Assembly: GCF_008123965.1 (NCBI RefSeq)
Contig: NZ_VSTH01000001.1
Coordinates: 1-64,000, forward strand
Length of the DNA stretch: 64,000 nt
DNA from: Bradyrhizobium hipponense
GTDB taxonomy: Bacteria > Pseudomonadota > Alphaproteobacteria > Rhizobiales > Xanthobacteraceae
Direction of reading: 5' to 3'
The position numbers and the translations under genes were made by a program. Below are positions 27,005-35,999 of this stretch, one piece after another. Below the pieces are notes generated by a model. The model ran no database searches. It was not told the DNA's origin and saw nothing but the letters and a program-made list of their open reading frames with translations. How positions within the stretch are numbered: the stretch's first letter is position 1; every line of letters begins with the position of its first letter.

Positions 27005-28336
27005 ATGAGCGGCGTTTTACTTCGATCACTCAGCCTCACTTTGTTGAGCCTCCTGCCGATCGCATCGCTAGTGTATTTTCTCTCATTACAATTGTTAGGT
27101 ATCAACCACGAATCCTCATATTTTGCTGTCTGGTCCGTAGCTGTTTGGTTTATACCTTTGGCTCTCCTTCTGCCGAACCTCATCCGTCGCCAGGTGAGCA
27201 TTACAGCAATAGACGTTACATTCTGCCTCGTTTCCGTCTTGCTTGCGGTCCATCTCAAGGTTTTCACACTCCATGCAGGCCTACGCGACTGGGCCCTCCT
27301 CGTGACGTTCTGGGTCGGCCCCTATGCTGCAGCAAGGCTCGTTTCCGCGCAGGACATAACGCGCATTCTCAAGATCCTCGGAGCGATAGCGCTGACAGTA
27401 AGCGCAGCAGTGTTCACGTGGCAGTTCTCACTGCAGTTGACGGCGGGCGATAATTTACGACCGGTCATGCTGGGCCTCAACCATGGCGTACTAATCGTGG
27501 CCGTTGCGCTCGGCATCTCCGTTGTGATCCAAGTCAGCGACGCGTCCGCAAAATATTCGCTCGCAACCTATGCGAGGCCGATGATCGCCGCGCTGGTCAC
27601 CGCTGATCTCGTGGTACTCGGGGCGCGCGGCGTCGTTATCGCGGACATCGCGACTGCCTTGCTAATGGTACTGGCTCCCACTCGCGATGGACGCCGCGGG
27701 CGCATTGTCGTTTTCGCCGCCATATTTGTCGGAGCCACGCTCGCACTGATATTGAACCACGTTGCCCGCGACTTCATGGTGCGCACCTATCTGCCGCTAG
27801 AACCGCCGGCGGGCGCTGGCCTTCCGGACTTCGGAGTTCCGGGCTTGGGAGTTCCGGGCTTGGGACGAGACTCGCGGGCGGAGTGTGATCAACTCAATAA
27901 AATGGTTGATTCGACGCCGATTCGGATTTGGCTGCTTCAACAAGGCTTCTTACTTTTTCAAGAAACGCCAGTATTCGGAATCGGGCTCGAAAACTTCGCC
28001 GCCCACACTTGCCCAGGCAGCTTTCCGCATAGCACGATTTTACAAGCCTTCGTCGAGATGGGCGCTGTTGGGGGCATCGCGTACGCACTATTGCTCGCCA
28101 CTGCGATATTCTCGTTAATCGGCTTGACGATTAATCGTCTCCCTTGCACAAGTCGCCCAGTGATTGTTGTGCTCGCATTGCTCTCATTCTTCATAATTCT
28201 CGATCAATTCTATGGACGGATTCTTTTGTCGTCGACAGCTAGTCTCTTGCTGGGCTTTTCAGCATCACTGGTCACGCGATCCGAGCATCCGCACCTGCGC
28301 GGCAGGCCTATTCCAAATTCTGAAAACTCTCGGTGA
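27005..28336 (+). CDS. O-antigen polymerase/ligase family membrane protein (Wzy/WaaL-like)
   Basis: This 443-residue polytopic protein has about eleven hydrophobic segments and one large external loop at about residues 260-340. The loop carries Arg-rich and Pro-rich sequence and then ETPVFGIGLENFAAHTCPGSFPHSTILQAFVEMGAVGG, which closely resembles the Wzy_C/O-antigen ligase signature with its G-G-N-F and P-H-N/S-x-x-L pattern. It is probably the polymerase or ligase for the glycan. The loop contains a perfect 15-bp tandem duplication (27833-27862) coding GVPGL twice. ATG 27005 follows AGAGAG-like sequence. Confidence 0.8.
   Translation: MSGVLLRSLSLTLLSLLPIASLVYFLSLQLLGINHESSYFAVWSVAVWFIPLALLLPNLIRRQVSITAIDVTFCLVSVLLAVHLKVFTLHAGLRDWALLVTFWVGPYAAARLVSAQDITRILKILGAIALTVSAAVFTWQFSLQLTAGDNLRPVMLGLNHGVLIVAVALGISVVIQVSDASAKYSLATYARPMIAALVTADLVVLGARGVVIADIATALLMVLAPTRDGRRGRIVVFAAIFVGATLALILNHVARDFMVRTYLPLEPPAGAGLPDFGVPGLGVPGLGRDSRAECDQLNKMVDSTPIRIWLLQQGFLLFQETPVFGIGLENFAAHTCPGSFPHSTILQAFVEMGAVGGIAYALLLATAIFSLIGLTINRLPCTSRPVIVVLALLSFFIILDQFYGRILLSSTASLLLGFSASLVTRSEHPHLRGRPIPNSENSR
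27833..27862 (+). repeat. Perfect 15-bp tandem duplication inside the polymerase gene
   Basis: The unit GGAGTTCCGGGCTTG occurs twice back to back, adding GVPGL to the large external loop in frame. A partial third unit (cttccggacttc) lies just before it. It could vary in copy number by slippage. Confidence 0.85.
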
Positions 28337-28337
28337 G

Positions 28338-29168
28338 ATGACTATGAGGAATGACCAAGCTTTCCACGGGACGACCGCCTCCTTCCCGACCCTGTCGATC
28401 GTCACGCCGTCCTTCAATCAAGCACCTTTCCTGCAGCAGACGCTCGACAGCGTTCTTGACCAGAAATATCCTGGGCTCGAATACATCGTCATCGACGGCG
28501 GCTCCACAGATGGATCCCGCGAGATCCTCGAAAGCTACAGTGACCGCTTAACATTTTGGGTTAGCGAGAAAGATCGCGGCCAAGTGCACGCTCTCAACAA
28601 GGGGTTCGAGCGCGCTATCGGCGACTGGGTAGGCTGGCAAAATTCCGACGATTTCTATTTGCCCGGAGCTTTCGAATCCTTTGCCGTCGCCACTCGACGC
28701 TTTCCCGATGCCGACATCGTTCTGGCCGATATCGTCCTCGTCGATGAAGCTGGCACGCCGATCCGTGATGTCAGATATGTCAAGCCAACCTACGAAAGCC
28801 TATTCGCAGAGGGCATGGTGCTCGCGAACCAGGCGGCATTCTGGCGCCGCGCCCTGCATGAGCGCGTTGGATTTCTCGATGAGCAGTACAATTGCTCGTT
28901 CGACTATGATTGGTTCATGCGCCTCCTCAAGTCTGGACGCGCGGTCCACGTTCGGGAGCATTGGGGCTGCCTCCGGTATCATGGTCAATCGAAAACGAGT
29001 GTCCTCACCGAACGTTTTGCGAAGGAGAACATGGCAATTCGCGGTGGACGCGCACCATCAGGCTTGAGCGTCGCCTACTCCCAATTGCGCCGCCTCGCCC
29101 TGATGCTTGCCCACCGCGATATCGGATACGTCATGCGCGGCTTATGGCGGCGCGCTGGCCGGAATTAA
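28338..29168 (+). CDS. GT2 glycosyltransferase
   Basis: This protein has about 276 residues from ATG 28338, one base after the polymerase stop; upstream frame lies inside that gene. LSIVTPSFNQAPFLQQTL, VIDGGSTDGSREIL and WQNSDDFYLPGAFE (DxD-like) are the GT-A donor and metal motifs. NQAAFWRRALHERVGFLDE marks the acceptor-side region common to GT2 enzymes of LPS and EPS loci. The C-terminus is basic and amphipathic and may touch the membrane. It ends immediately before the Bradyrhizobium-type intergenic repeat. Confidence 0.84.
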   Translation: MTMRNDQAFHGTTASFPTLSIVTPSFNQAPFLQQTLDSVLDQKYPGLEYIVIDGGSTDGSREILESYSDRLTFWVSEKDRGQVHALNKGFERAIGDWVGWQNSDDFYLPGAFESFAVATRRFPDADIVLADIVLVDEAGTPIRDVRYVKPTYESLFAEGMVLANQAAFWRRALHERVGFLDEQYNCSFDYDWFMRLLKSGRAVHVREHWGCLRYHGQSKTSVLTERFAKENMAIRGGRAPSGLSVAYSQLRRLALMLAHRDIGYVMRGLWRRAGRN

Positions 29169-29267
29169 AGCATGATCCGGAAAAGTACGCAGCGGTTTTC
29201 CGAAAAGATCTTGCAAACAATAACCTAAAGCGCGATGACGATTCATCGAATCTCATTGCGTTTTAGG
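29169..29267. repeat. Rhizobial palindromic intergenic repeat
   Basis: The sequence starts AGCATGATCCGGAAAAGT, contains the opposite arm GGTTTTCCGAAAAGATC, and ends with the dyad CCTAAAGCGCGATGA / TCATTGCGTTTTAGG. I know this composite as a repeat found many times between genes in Bradyrhizobium and relatives. It folds into two hairpins and begins one base after the GT2 stop, so it may also act as a transcription or mRNA end. Confidence 0.75.
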
Positions 29268-29878
29268 TGGGGTCGCGTTCCCAGATCATGCTGTCGCCCG
29301 CTATTTGGTCGCCGACCGACGGCGACAGCAAGAAGAATCCCCCGTTGATCCAGCCGCCGTCGTCGCCTGGCTTCTCTCGAAATTGACGACACGATCGCCC
29401 TCGATCGCCGCGAACCGCTTGGCCGGCCGCACCACCGAGACGGTGCCCGGCGCCCGTGCGCCTTGTGAAAGGCGGTCTCGGCGCCGAGATCGATGTCGGC
29501 GACCTCGTCGCCATAGATCAACGCAAAAAACGGGACATCCGCCACATAGCCGCTTCGGCTTGCCGCCGGTCTGGGTGTTGTCGCCGGTATCGACCAGCGT
29601 GACCCCGCCAGGGCTCGGTGGTTTCGCGGTTGACCTCCATCCGGTTCCCGGCAAAATGGAAGGTCACGTCGGACATGTGCAGGAAGTAGTTCGCGAAACA
29701 CCCCTATGTAACCCCTGTAGCCAAGGCAGATCACGAAATCATTGAAGCCGTGACGGCTGTAGATCTGCATGATGTGCCAGAGGATCGGTCGGCCGCCGAT
29801 CTCGACCCTGGGCTTGCGTCGCGTCGGTCTCTTCGGAGATTCGGGTGCGAGACCTCCCGCGAGAATGACGACTTTCAT
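29263..29878 (-). pseudogene. rfbF: Broken glucose-1-phosphate cytidylyltransferase (rfbF/ddhA)
   Basis: The frame starting at ATG 29878 gives MKVVILAGGL, then VEIGGRPILWHIM and FNDFVICLGYRGY, the classic start of RfbF, which makes CDP-glucose. Continuity is then lost. TLVDTGDNTQTGGKPKR is in a second minus frame, and GGWINGGFFLLSP followed by WERDPT and a stop is in a third. The C-terminal third is absent. At least three frameshifts plus truncation show a dead gene. No CDP-glucose dehydratase (rfbG) is seen nearby. Confidence 0.85.
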
Positions 29879-30137
29879 TGAGTGCCTGCTGCGGTCTGGG
29901 ATCGGCCCCGGTTTCCGCAAACACCTGGCGACCGGGCATCGTTGCTTCACGCAGCTTATGTGAACGTCGACGACCGTGCCGACACGAAAGCGAACTGCGA
30001 GGCGCTGAATATCACCGGGTTGGCTAGCCGTCCCTCGCCTTTGGGAAACAGAGGGTTCAGGGCCGAATGACCCGCCGCAGCCACTCTTCCACCGTATCGC
30101 GGCAGTCGCTGCTGTCCCATGCGATGGGGCTCAGTGT
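29879..30137. other. Tail region between rfbF relic and protease
   Basis: No complete gene is visible. In the protease frame, the 26 codons after the protease stop (30138) are open and read TLSPIAWDSSDCRDTVEEW and so on to a TGA at 30057. This may be a 3' relic of another gene or of a longer protease. I do not recognise it. Confidence 0.35.
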
Positions 30138-32141
30138 TCAAACATGGAGATGCCAGTCGATTGCGTGAGACGCAACCGGCCCGATCGTCCCGTCGGCATT
30201 GAGATCCTGATGAAACCGGGCCTCCGCCAGCAGCAGCGTGGCGCTGGTGTCTGACACCTGACCGGTGCTGGTGGCGAAGTTGCCGCTGCTGTCGGTCGTC
30301 CAGATCGCGAACTGATCGCTGCCCGAGTACTTCCACGCCACCTCGTAACCGCTCGAGGTCTGCTCCGCGGCGATCGGCGTCCAGGCGCCGAACTGACTGG
30401 CCACCACAGGCGAGCCGACGTATTTCAGCGCAGGTCCGAAGCCGTCGGCTACAGGATTCATGTAGAAATTGCTGCCGCTCTGCACCAGGCTCGTGCTGCC
30501 GAACGCTTCGATGCTGGTCGTGGGCATGCCGATGACGCCATCGCCGTTGAGGTCCTGGTGGAAGCGGCTCTCGGCTTGCTCCAGCGTGGCGCTGGTGTCT
30601 GACACCTGACCGGTGCTGGTGGCGAAGTTGCCGCTGCTGTCGGTCGTCCAGATCGCGAACTGATCGCTGCCCGAGTACTTCCACGCCACCTCGTAACCGC
30701 TCGAGGTCTGCTCCGCGGCGATCGGCGTCCAGGCGCCGAACTGACCGGCCACCACCGGCGAGCCGACGTATTTCAGCGTAGGTCCGAAGCCGGCCGCCGG
30801 GTTCATGTAGAAATTGCTGCCGACCTGGACGAGGCTCGTCGCCCCCACGGCTTCGATGGAGACCGGCGGGCTCACGAGCGCGGCGCTCGGGGCCGTGGTA
30901 TCGGCAAACTGGAAGTTCTCGATCCCGGTCAAGGTGTCGGTGCCGTCCGGCGCGCCGGCGCGCTGGTCGACGACGATGAAGGTCTGGGTGGCCGCGTTGT
31001 ACGCAATCGCGTAGTTCGCCATGTTGCCCGAATAGACCGCCGTATCGGTCCCCGCGCCGCCCGCGATGGTGTCGTTGCCCGCGCCGCCGGTGATCGTGTC
31101 GTTGCCCGAGCCCCCGTTGAGCATGTTGGCGATGGCGTTGCCGACGATGGTGTCGTTGCCGGATCCGCCTGTGGCGTTGTCGATGTAGGAGCGGGCGTCG
31201 CCGCTATAGAGATAGGCGTTGTAGACGTTGCCCGAGGCGTAATGGCCATCGCCGAGATAGGCCAGCTGCACCGAGGAGAACATCGACGAGGCACCGGGAT
31301 TGAGGTTGATGCTCAGGTTCGTCGTGTAATTCGACAGATCGTAGGTATCGACGCCGCCGCCGTCCCAGACCGTCTCGTAGATGCGGTTGGCCGAGCCGCC
31401 AACGCCGCCGCCAGGCGCGAGCTGCCCGACGCCGTTGATGAACTCCTGCCCCGTGGTCGGATTCCAGGTGTAGATGGTGCTGCTGCTCTGGGTCGTGTAA
31501 TCCGCACCGTACATCGTCTGGAGCGCGAGGATATCGTTGGCCATGTAGGTCTGCGGATATCCGTACGCTTCGTTGGTGTAGCCGGTCGTGGTCGAAGCGC
31601 CGACATAGCTGCGATAGCTCATGACGGTGTATTCGCTGTCGTCATGCGCGCTCGGCACCGCGATGTTGGCGGGACCGCCGGCCTCCTGGCTGTGCTTGAG
31701 GCCAAAGGCATGGCCAAGCTCGTGCAGCGCGGTGGTGAAGTAATAATTGCCGAGCTTGGCCAGCGAGTAGTTGTATTGGTTGCCGAACCAGACGTCGCCG
31801 CCGGAGGCATAGTTGCCGGGATAGTAGGCGTAGGAGGTTGGGTTGGCCGACGGCGACTGCGCGATCATGATATCGGCGCCGTTCGTGCCTGCGTACTGGA
31901 CGTTGGCGTTGGTGTAGCCGTTGATCAATCCGATGGCGTAGTTGATTGCCGCCTGCATCTGGGTCGGCGCCGAGGCGAAGCCCGAAGTGGTCGGCTCGCT
32001 GCTGCCGCCAGTGTACGGATTGGCGTAGTCGCTGGGCGAATCCGGGAAACTGTAGGTGATCGCGCCAGACCACTTGTAGCCCGACAGCAGGCCGTCGATT
32101 TCGGCGTTGTTGGTGGCACTGACGTTGACAGCGTTGGCCAA
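30138..32141 (-). CDS. Serralysin-like M10 metalloprotease with RTX repeats, type I secreted
   Basis: This 667-residue protein has no signal peptide. The zinc motif HELGHAFGLKH lies at residues 140-150 and the Met-turn VMSY at 173-176, as in the metzincins of family M10B. Glycine/aspartate-rich RTX nonapeptides (GGSGNDTI, GGAGNDTI) occupy about 325-367 and would bind calcium outside the cell. Two tandem modules of 116 residues follow, each with SIEA-G-TSLVQ, WTPIAAEQTSSGYEVAWK and a FHQDLN-DG-IG end. This layout is typical of rhizobial type I secretion substrates. No complete transporter is adjacent. The only ABC exporter gene in the window (49911-50969) is truncated. Confidence 0.86.
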   Translation of the reverse strand: MANAVNVSATNNAEIDGLLSGYKWSGAITYSFPDSPSDYANPYTGGSSEPTTSGFASAPTQMQAAINYAIGLINGYTNANVQYAGTNGADIMIAQSPSANPTSYAYYPGNYASGGDVWFGNQYNYSLAKLGNYYFTTALHELGHAFGLKHSQEAGGPANIAVPSAHDDSEYTVMSYRSYVGASTTTGYTNEAYGYPQTYMANDILALQTMYGADYTTQSSSTIYTWNPTTGQEFINGVGQLAPGGGVGGSANRIYETVWDGGGVDTYDLSNYTTNLSINLNPGASSMFSSVQLAYLGDGHYASGNVYNAYLYSGDARSYIDNATGGSGNDTIVGNAIANMLNGGSGNDTITGGAGNDTIAGGAGTDTAVYSGNMANYAIAYNAATQTFIVVDQRAGAPDGTDTLTGIENFQFADTTAPSAALVSPPVSIEAVGATSLVQVGSNFYMNPAAGFGPTLKYVGSPVVAGQFGAWTPIAAEQTSSGYEVAWKYSGSDQFAIWTTDSSGNFATSTGQVSDTSATLEQAESRFHQDLNGDGVIGMPTTSIEAFGSTSLVQSGSNFYMNPVADGFGPALKYVGSPVVASQFGAWTPIAAEQTSSGYEVAWKYSGSDQFAIWTTDSSGNFATSTGQVSDTSATLLLAEARFHQDLNADGTIGPVASHAIDWHLHV
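30232..30830 (-). repeat. Two near-identical 348-bp tandem repeats in the protease gene
   Basis: The stretch from 30241 recurs at 30589, a period of 348 bp (116 codons). By eye the first 155 bases or so are identical and only scattered differences follow. The identity at DNA level suggests recent duplication or ongoing gene conversion. Confidence 0.85.
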
Positions 32142-32337
32142 TGGACTCTCCCGGAACTACCCGTCGCGCGATTCGGGACGTGGACAGATGATTCTAGCTT
32201 GAGAATTGAAGGTTTGGTTTAAATAGGGCAAGCGCACCTCAACTTCTTGCATAACGCGCTGTTAGCCATGATATTCGGTACTCATACGGGCCAAAAACAG
32301 GAGCCTCGGTTCCCGCGTCCGTCATGTGCAGGATCTC

Positions 32338-32640
32338 ATGAAACCAAGTCCACTCCCGGCCGGCCTGTTTGGCGCCCTGATGGCGCTCGCCAGCCTGGAT
32401 CATCAACCCTTCGGAGGACTGCCTGTCATGGTGCAGAAGGCCAATGCGGATGACAACGGCAAGGCAGCACGCCCGCCCTCCATGCCGATGGCTCGCGATC
32501 CTGCGGTTGCCGTGGCAGAGGAATACGAAGCCGCCCGCCGGAAGGGAACGCGGGAGGCCTTTGAGCTCTTCATTGCGCGCCACGGCGATGCCCCCCTGGC
32601 GGAGCAGGCGCGCGCGGAATTGAAGCGTCTGTCGCGCTGA
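32338..32640 (+). CDS. Small secreted or membrane-associated protein
   Basis: This protein has about 100 residues from ATG 32338. The start MKPSPLPAGLFGALMALASL resembles a weak signal sequence, although the following segment lacks a clean AXA cleavage site. The C-terminal half (about 55-100) is Ala/Glu/Arg-rich and helical, with EEYEAARRKGTREAFELFI, similar to the repeats described for short periplasmic or caspase-associated proteins in rhizobia. I cannot name a family. It is divergent from the protease, with 196 bp between their starts. Confidence 0.55.
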   Translation: MKPSPLPAGLFGALMALASLDHQPFGGLPVMVQKANADDNGKAARPPSMPMARDPAVAVAEEYEAARRKGTREAFELFIARHGDAPLAEQARAELKRLSR

Positions 32641-32759
32641 TCTCTCGTTCACCGCATTAGGTATGGCGTTTCGGCAGGCGGCATCGGCGCCGCGCCGGGC
32701 TTGTCGCATGATCTTTCGGCACTATGGTGGGCCCGCAATCTGTCCCGGAGCCGTTCAAG

Positions 32760-33953
32760 ATGCCCTTTCCGCATGCCTCGGAAGCCCTGTCGCGCTTTAC
32801 CGTGCTCGATCTGACCCGCGTCCGCTCCGGGCCCACCTGCGTGCGGCAGCTCGCGGACTGGGGCGCCAACGTCGTCAAGATCGACGCGCTGACCGAGGAC
32901 GCCGGCGGCGAGCAGCCGGGCGGGCCACGACAGGGTTCCGACTTTCAGAATTTGCACCGCAACAAACGGGCGATGACGCTGAACTTGAAGGACCAGCGCG
33001 GGCTCGCCGTGTTCAAGCGCCTGGCCGCCAAGGCCGACGTCGTGGTCGAGAATTTCCGGCCCGACGTGAAGAAGAAGCTTGGCGTCGACTATGACAGCCT
33101 GCGCGAGATCAATCCGCGCATCGTCTATGGCAGCATCTCCGGCTTCGGCCAGGACGGCCCCTATCACAAGCGGCCGGGCTTCGATCAGATCGCGCAGGGC
33201 ATGGGCGGGCTGATGTCGATCACCGGCGCGCCGGGCCAAGGCCCGATGCGGGTCGGCATTCCCGTCGCCGACCTCACCGCCGGCCTGTTCTGCGCCATGG
33301 GCATCCTCACCGCGCTGCTGGAGCGCGAGGTCTCGGGCAAGGGCCAGTGGGTGCAGACCTCGCTGTTGCAGGCGCAGATCTTCATGCTCGACTTCCAGGC
33401 CGCGCGCTGGCTGATGGAAAAGGAGGTCGCCAAGCAGGCCGGCAACAACCACCCCACCAGCATCCCGACCGGGGTGTTCAAGACCTCGGACGGCTACATC
33501 AACATCGCAACGACGGGCGGGCGGATCTGGGAGCGCTGCGCGCAGGCGCTCGGCGCGCCGGAGCTCTTTGGCCATCCCGACTATGCGACCGCGCCGGCCC
33601 GCTCCAGGAATCGCGACGCGCTCAATGCCGAAATCGAACAGCGCACGGTGATGAAGTCGACCGAGACCTGGGTCAGGGAGCTCAACGACGCCGGCGTGCC
33701 CTGCGGGCCGATCTACGCCATCGATCAGATGTTCGAGGACGCGCAGGTCAAGCATCTCGGCATCGCGCAGGACGTGCCGAACGAGGAGAACCGCGACATC
33801 CGCCTGGTCGGCCAGCCCGTCACGCTGTCACGCACACCAAGTAAGATGGTGGCGCGGCCGCCGGAATTCGGCGAGCAGACGGATGAGGTGCTGAAGGAAT
33901 TCGGGTTCGGCGCCAACGAGATCGCAAACCTGAGAGAAGCCCGAGTCATCTGA
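32760..33953 (+). CDS. CaiB/BaiF family CoA transferase (family III)
   Basis: This protein has about 397 residues from ATG 32760; an alternative ATG at 32724 adds 12 residues that do not match the family start. The N-terminal segment VLDLTRVRSGPTCVRQLADWGANVVKID and the mid-segment GFGQDGPYHKRPGFDQIAQ are typical of formyl-CoA transferase-like enzymes. The catalytic Asp is in IPVADLTAG, about residue 171, close to Asp169 of the model enzyme. The enzyme would move CoA between carboxylic acids. Its 3' 300 bases are repeated in broken form at 35120-35259 and 36005-36312. A perfect 8-bp inverted repeat follows the stop. Confidence 0.85.
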   Translation: MPFPHASEALSRFTVLDLTRVRSGPTCVRQLADWGANVVKIDALTEDAGGEQPGGPRQGSDFQNLHRNKRAMTLNLKDQRGLAVFKRLAAKADVVVENFRPDVKKKLGVDYDSLREINPRIVYGSISGFGQDGPYHKRPGFDQIAQGMGGLMSITGAPGQGPMRVGIPVADLTAGLFCAMGILTALLEREVSGKGQWVQTSLLQAQIFMLDFQAARWLMEKEVAKQAGNNHPTSIPTGVFKTSDGYINIATTGGRIWERCAQALGAPELFGHPDYATAPARSRNRDALNAEIEQRTVMKSTETWVRELNDAGVPCGPIYAIDQMFEDAQVKHLGIAQDVPNEENRDIRLVGQPVTLSRTPSKMVARPPEFGEQTDEVLKEFGFGANEIANLREARVI

Positions 33954-33960
33954 GAGCGCT

Positions 33961-33984
33961 CGCTTGGAGCTACGCTTCCAAGCG
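33961..33984 (+). terminator. Possible terminator hairpin after the CoA transferase
   Basis: CGCTTGGA and TCCAAGCG form a perfect 8-bp stem with an 8-base loop, starting seven bases after the stop codon. No T-run follows, so it may be a weak terminator or an mRNA-stabilising hairpin. Confidence 0.4.
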
Positions 33985-34238
33985 CAGTTGCAAACGCGAG
34001 AGGCTGTTCGCAAAACAACGAACGAAGCCTTTTTAGTGAGTTGGCATGAGGAAATGATGTAAGCGCTGTTCTTGAGACTCAGCCTATTGGTGAGCACGTC
34101 GATTACGTAGCGGAATCGACGTCGTTTAGCCAGCAAGGGTCTATTAGGAGACGAGGACGGCCAGTGCTCGGCAGCACCCTCGGTTGTGCGAACATAGCCG
34201 CGGAAATTCGCACCGTCTGGAAATGCACTAGCGAGGCT

Positions 34239-34502
34239 TCAATTCTTAGCCAGAAACGGGAAGCTATCGCCCGTCTTCCGATAGTCCGCCGCTAGTCGCC
34301 ATCCCGCGATGTCATGGGCTGTACCGCACGCTTCGCAATGCAGCTTCTTTTCGCCGATCAGCCGTTGTCGCTGCGCTAAAGTCGCTTCTGAGGCCGGCTC
34401 GAGACAGCTTGGACACACAAGCGGCAGATGCCTGGCTTTCCAATGGTCTATGAGGCCAAACAGACCTCCGAAAGCTAAAAGGCGAAAACGATCTACTCTC
34501 AT
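34239..34502 (-). CDS. Small zinc-ribbon protein
   Basis: This 87-residue protein has two Cys pairs, CPSC near residue 30 and CEAC near residue 56, spaced as in a zinc ribbon. It starts with a basic hydrophobic stretch (FRLLAFGGLFGLI) that may be a short membrane segment. I do not know its function. It stands alone among relics, with no obvious operon partner. The two Cys pairs with conserved spacing argue that it is a real gene. Confidence 0.6.
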   Translation of the reverse strand: MRVDRFRLLAFGGLFGLIDHWKARHLPLVCPSCLEPASEATLAQRQRLIGEKKLHCEACGTAHDIAGWRLAADYRKTGDSFPFLAKN

Positions 34503-35016
34503 TGCTTGCTCGGTTCTACGCGTGATCTATTGTCGGCAATTGGCTCGGAAAAGTACCGAAGCGATTGCTTGTGAGATTGTAAACTTGTCGGACGTCCATT
34601 TAATAGCATACCATCAAACGCTCCAATGCTTTCCGCTCGTTTTGCGTGCTCCGGAGCCAGGCTCCGCGAGACTCAGAAGTCCACCTCTGATTGGTCTCAC
34701 CTGGACGGCGCCCCAACTTACCGCATAAGCGCGGCAATACGTGATGCCCTGCCTGTTGCCTGCAAGGCCTAGTCAGGTCTATGTGCTGGCGGTCGGCTAG
34801 GCGGCGGCTCGTTCAAATCTCGGGCCCAAGGAGCACCAGTTGCAAGTCTTGATTTCGAAGAGATTTCGTCAGAGCTCGAACAGGACGAAATAAGAAAACC
34901 TATCGAACCGCAGCGGCGCCCCCCATTATCATCATAGAGGTCAGCAGCAAGCGGCTCGATCGGAATGGAGGTTCCTGCATCCCAAGCACCAGGTGACTCG
35001 ATCGACTTAAATTAGC
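34503..35016. other. Intergenic stretch with no gene recognised
   Basis: Frames are short and interrupted on both strands. The end of a tRNA-like sequence near 34809-34838 was considered and rejected. The stretch looks like decayed DNA between two CoA-transferase fragments. Confidence 0.4.
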
Positions 35017-35119
35017 ATGAGCGTGCATAGGGCGTCGAGCGGCTTCTCCCGGAACCTAGTGGGAGAAGCGCATCAAGCCGATCGAACCTGCTTCCAGCCC
35101 CGAGATCCCATGGTCGGCC

Positions 35120-35259
35120 CGGCGTTGCGTCACGCGGCCCCGAGCAGAATGGTGGCTCGGCTACTGAAGTCGGGAGCAGACTACGTGCTGAAAGAGTTCG
35201 GGTTTATCGATGACGAGATCGCAATAGTAAGAGAAGCTGGGATTTGTCTGAGGCTCTGA
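35120..35259 (+). pseudogene. Degraded C-terminal fragment of a CaiB-type CoA transferase
   Basis: The frame reads SRMVARLLKSG, then VLKEFGFIDDEIAIVREAG. The intact gene at 32760 ends SKMVARPPEFG, then VLKEFGFGANEIANLREAR. The match covers roughly the last 45 codons, with a short deletion and an altered end. This is a decayed partial duplicate. Confidence 0.75.
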
Positions 35260-35999
35260 GTCTCAGCTTTCATGTGAGCGCGTGCGGCGACGCTGTTCAG
35301 GTGCGCGCTTGGCACCGCTTGCCGCCTTCCGCTTCACAGTGCAAGGACATGCGCGTTTTCCGCCGGTGGCGGCACTGGACCCTGCCATCCCCTGCACTGC
35401 TCCAATGTTCACAGTTTCTAGCGCTTCCTTGTGCCTCCTCGGTCCCCGGGAATCCCTGAGAGCCCGAGCACCGGTTGCGCCCTACCGACGGGATGAAAAA
35501 CCTCAGAGGGGGCGGAAGGCCCTTGCAGCCTGGATCATCTTGCGGCCCGATATCTCTGCCGCATCCGCGAAGCGCGAGAGAAGACCACGCAGCCCGCGAA
35601 CCCAACACCGGCTGCGCACGCTTCGACTCGACCAGCACCGCAATCAAATATGCCTGTGTAATCCCCAAAATGCGATCAGCACGAGACCGATAGCCCCGAC
35701 TGCCAGCAACAAGAGAATGGTTTCAAGCATGACGAATCAAGCTCCGCCGCGCAGAGGATATACCCAGGAGCGAAGTTGTCATCGAATAACCAGGTAGTTC
35801 ACCGCGATAGCCGAACGAGCCATGTCGTCACTCCCTTGGCGATGTAAAAGCATCATTCAGATCGTGAGAAGCCCGAGCGGATACCGTCTCAGCCTACGCT
35901 CGTAGCCATCAGTTGCTGGGCCTTAACCATGTTTACGAGCGGTCCGGTTGTAGGCGGGGGCCGAGAAAGCCCATGTCGACAGCTCCGCTTGGAAGAGAA
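35260..35999. other. Intergenic stretch between CoA-transferase fragments
   Basis: No recognisable full gene is present. The one candidate is a 28-codon hydrophobic minus-strand ORF at 35644-35730, listed separately. Longer open frames here translate to compositionally odd sequence. Confidence 0.4.
35644..35730 (-). CDS. Possible 28-residue membrane peptide
   Basis: ATG at 35730 encodes MLETILLLLAVGAIGLVLIA followed by FWGLHRHI and a TGA. A GGAG lies about 13 bases upstream. The sequence is a perfect single transmembrane helix with a basic end, as in many bacterial micro-proteins. It could also be chance, because it lies within decayed DNA. Confidence 0.3.
   Translation of the reverse strand: MLETILLLLAVGAIGLVLIAFWGLHRHI

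Noticed and set aside
34801..34839. Sequence resembling a tRNA 3' end (GTTCAAAT and terminal CACCA)
   Set aside because: The T-stem does not pair and no matching acceptor 5' strand or anticodon arm could be built upstream.
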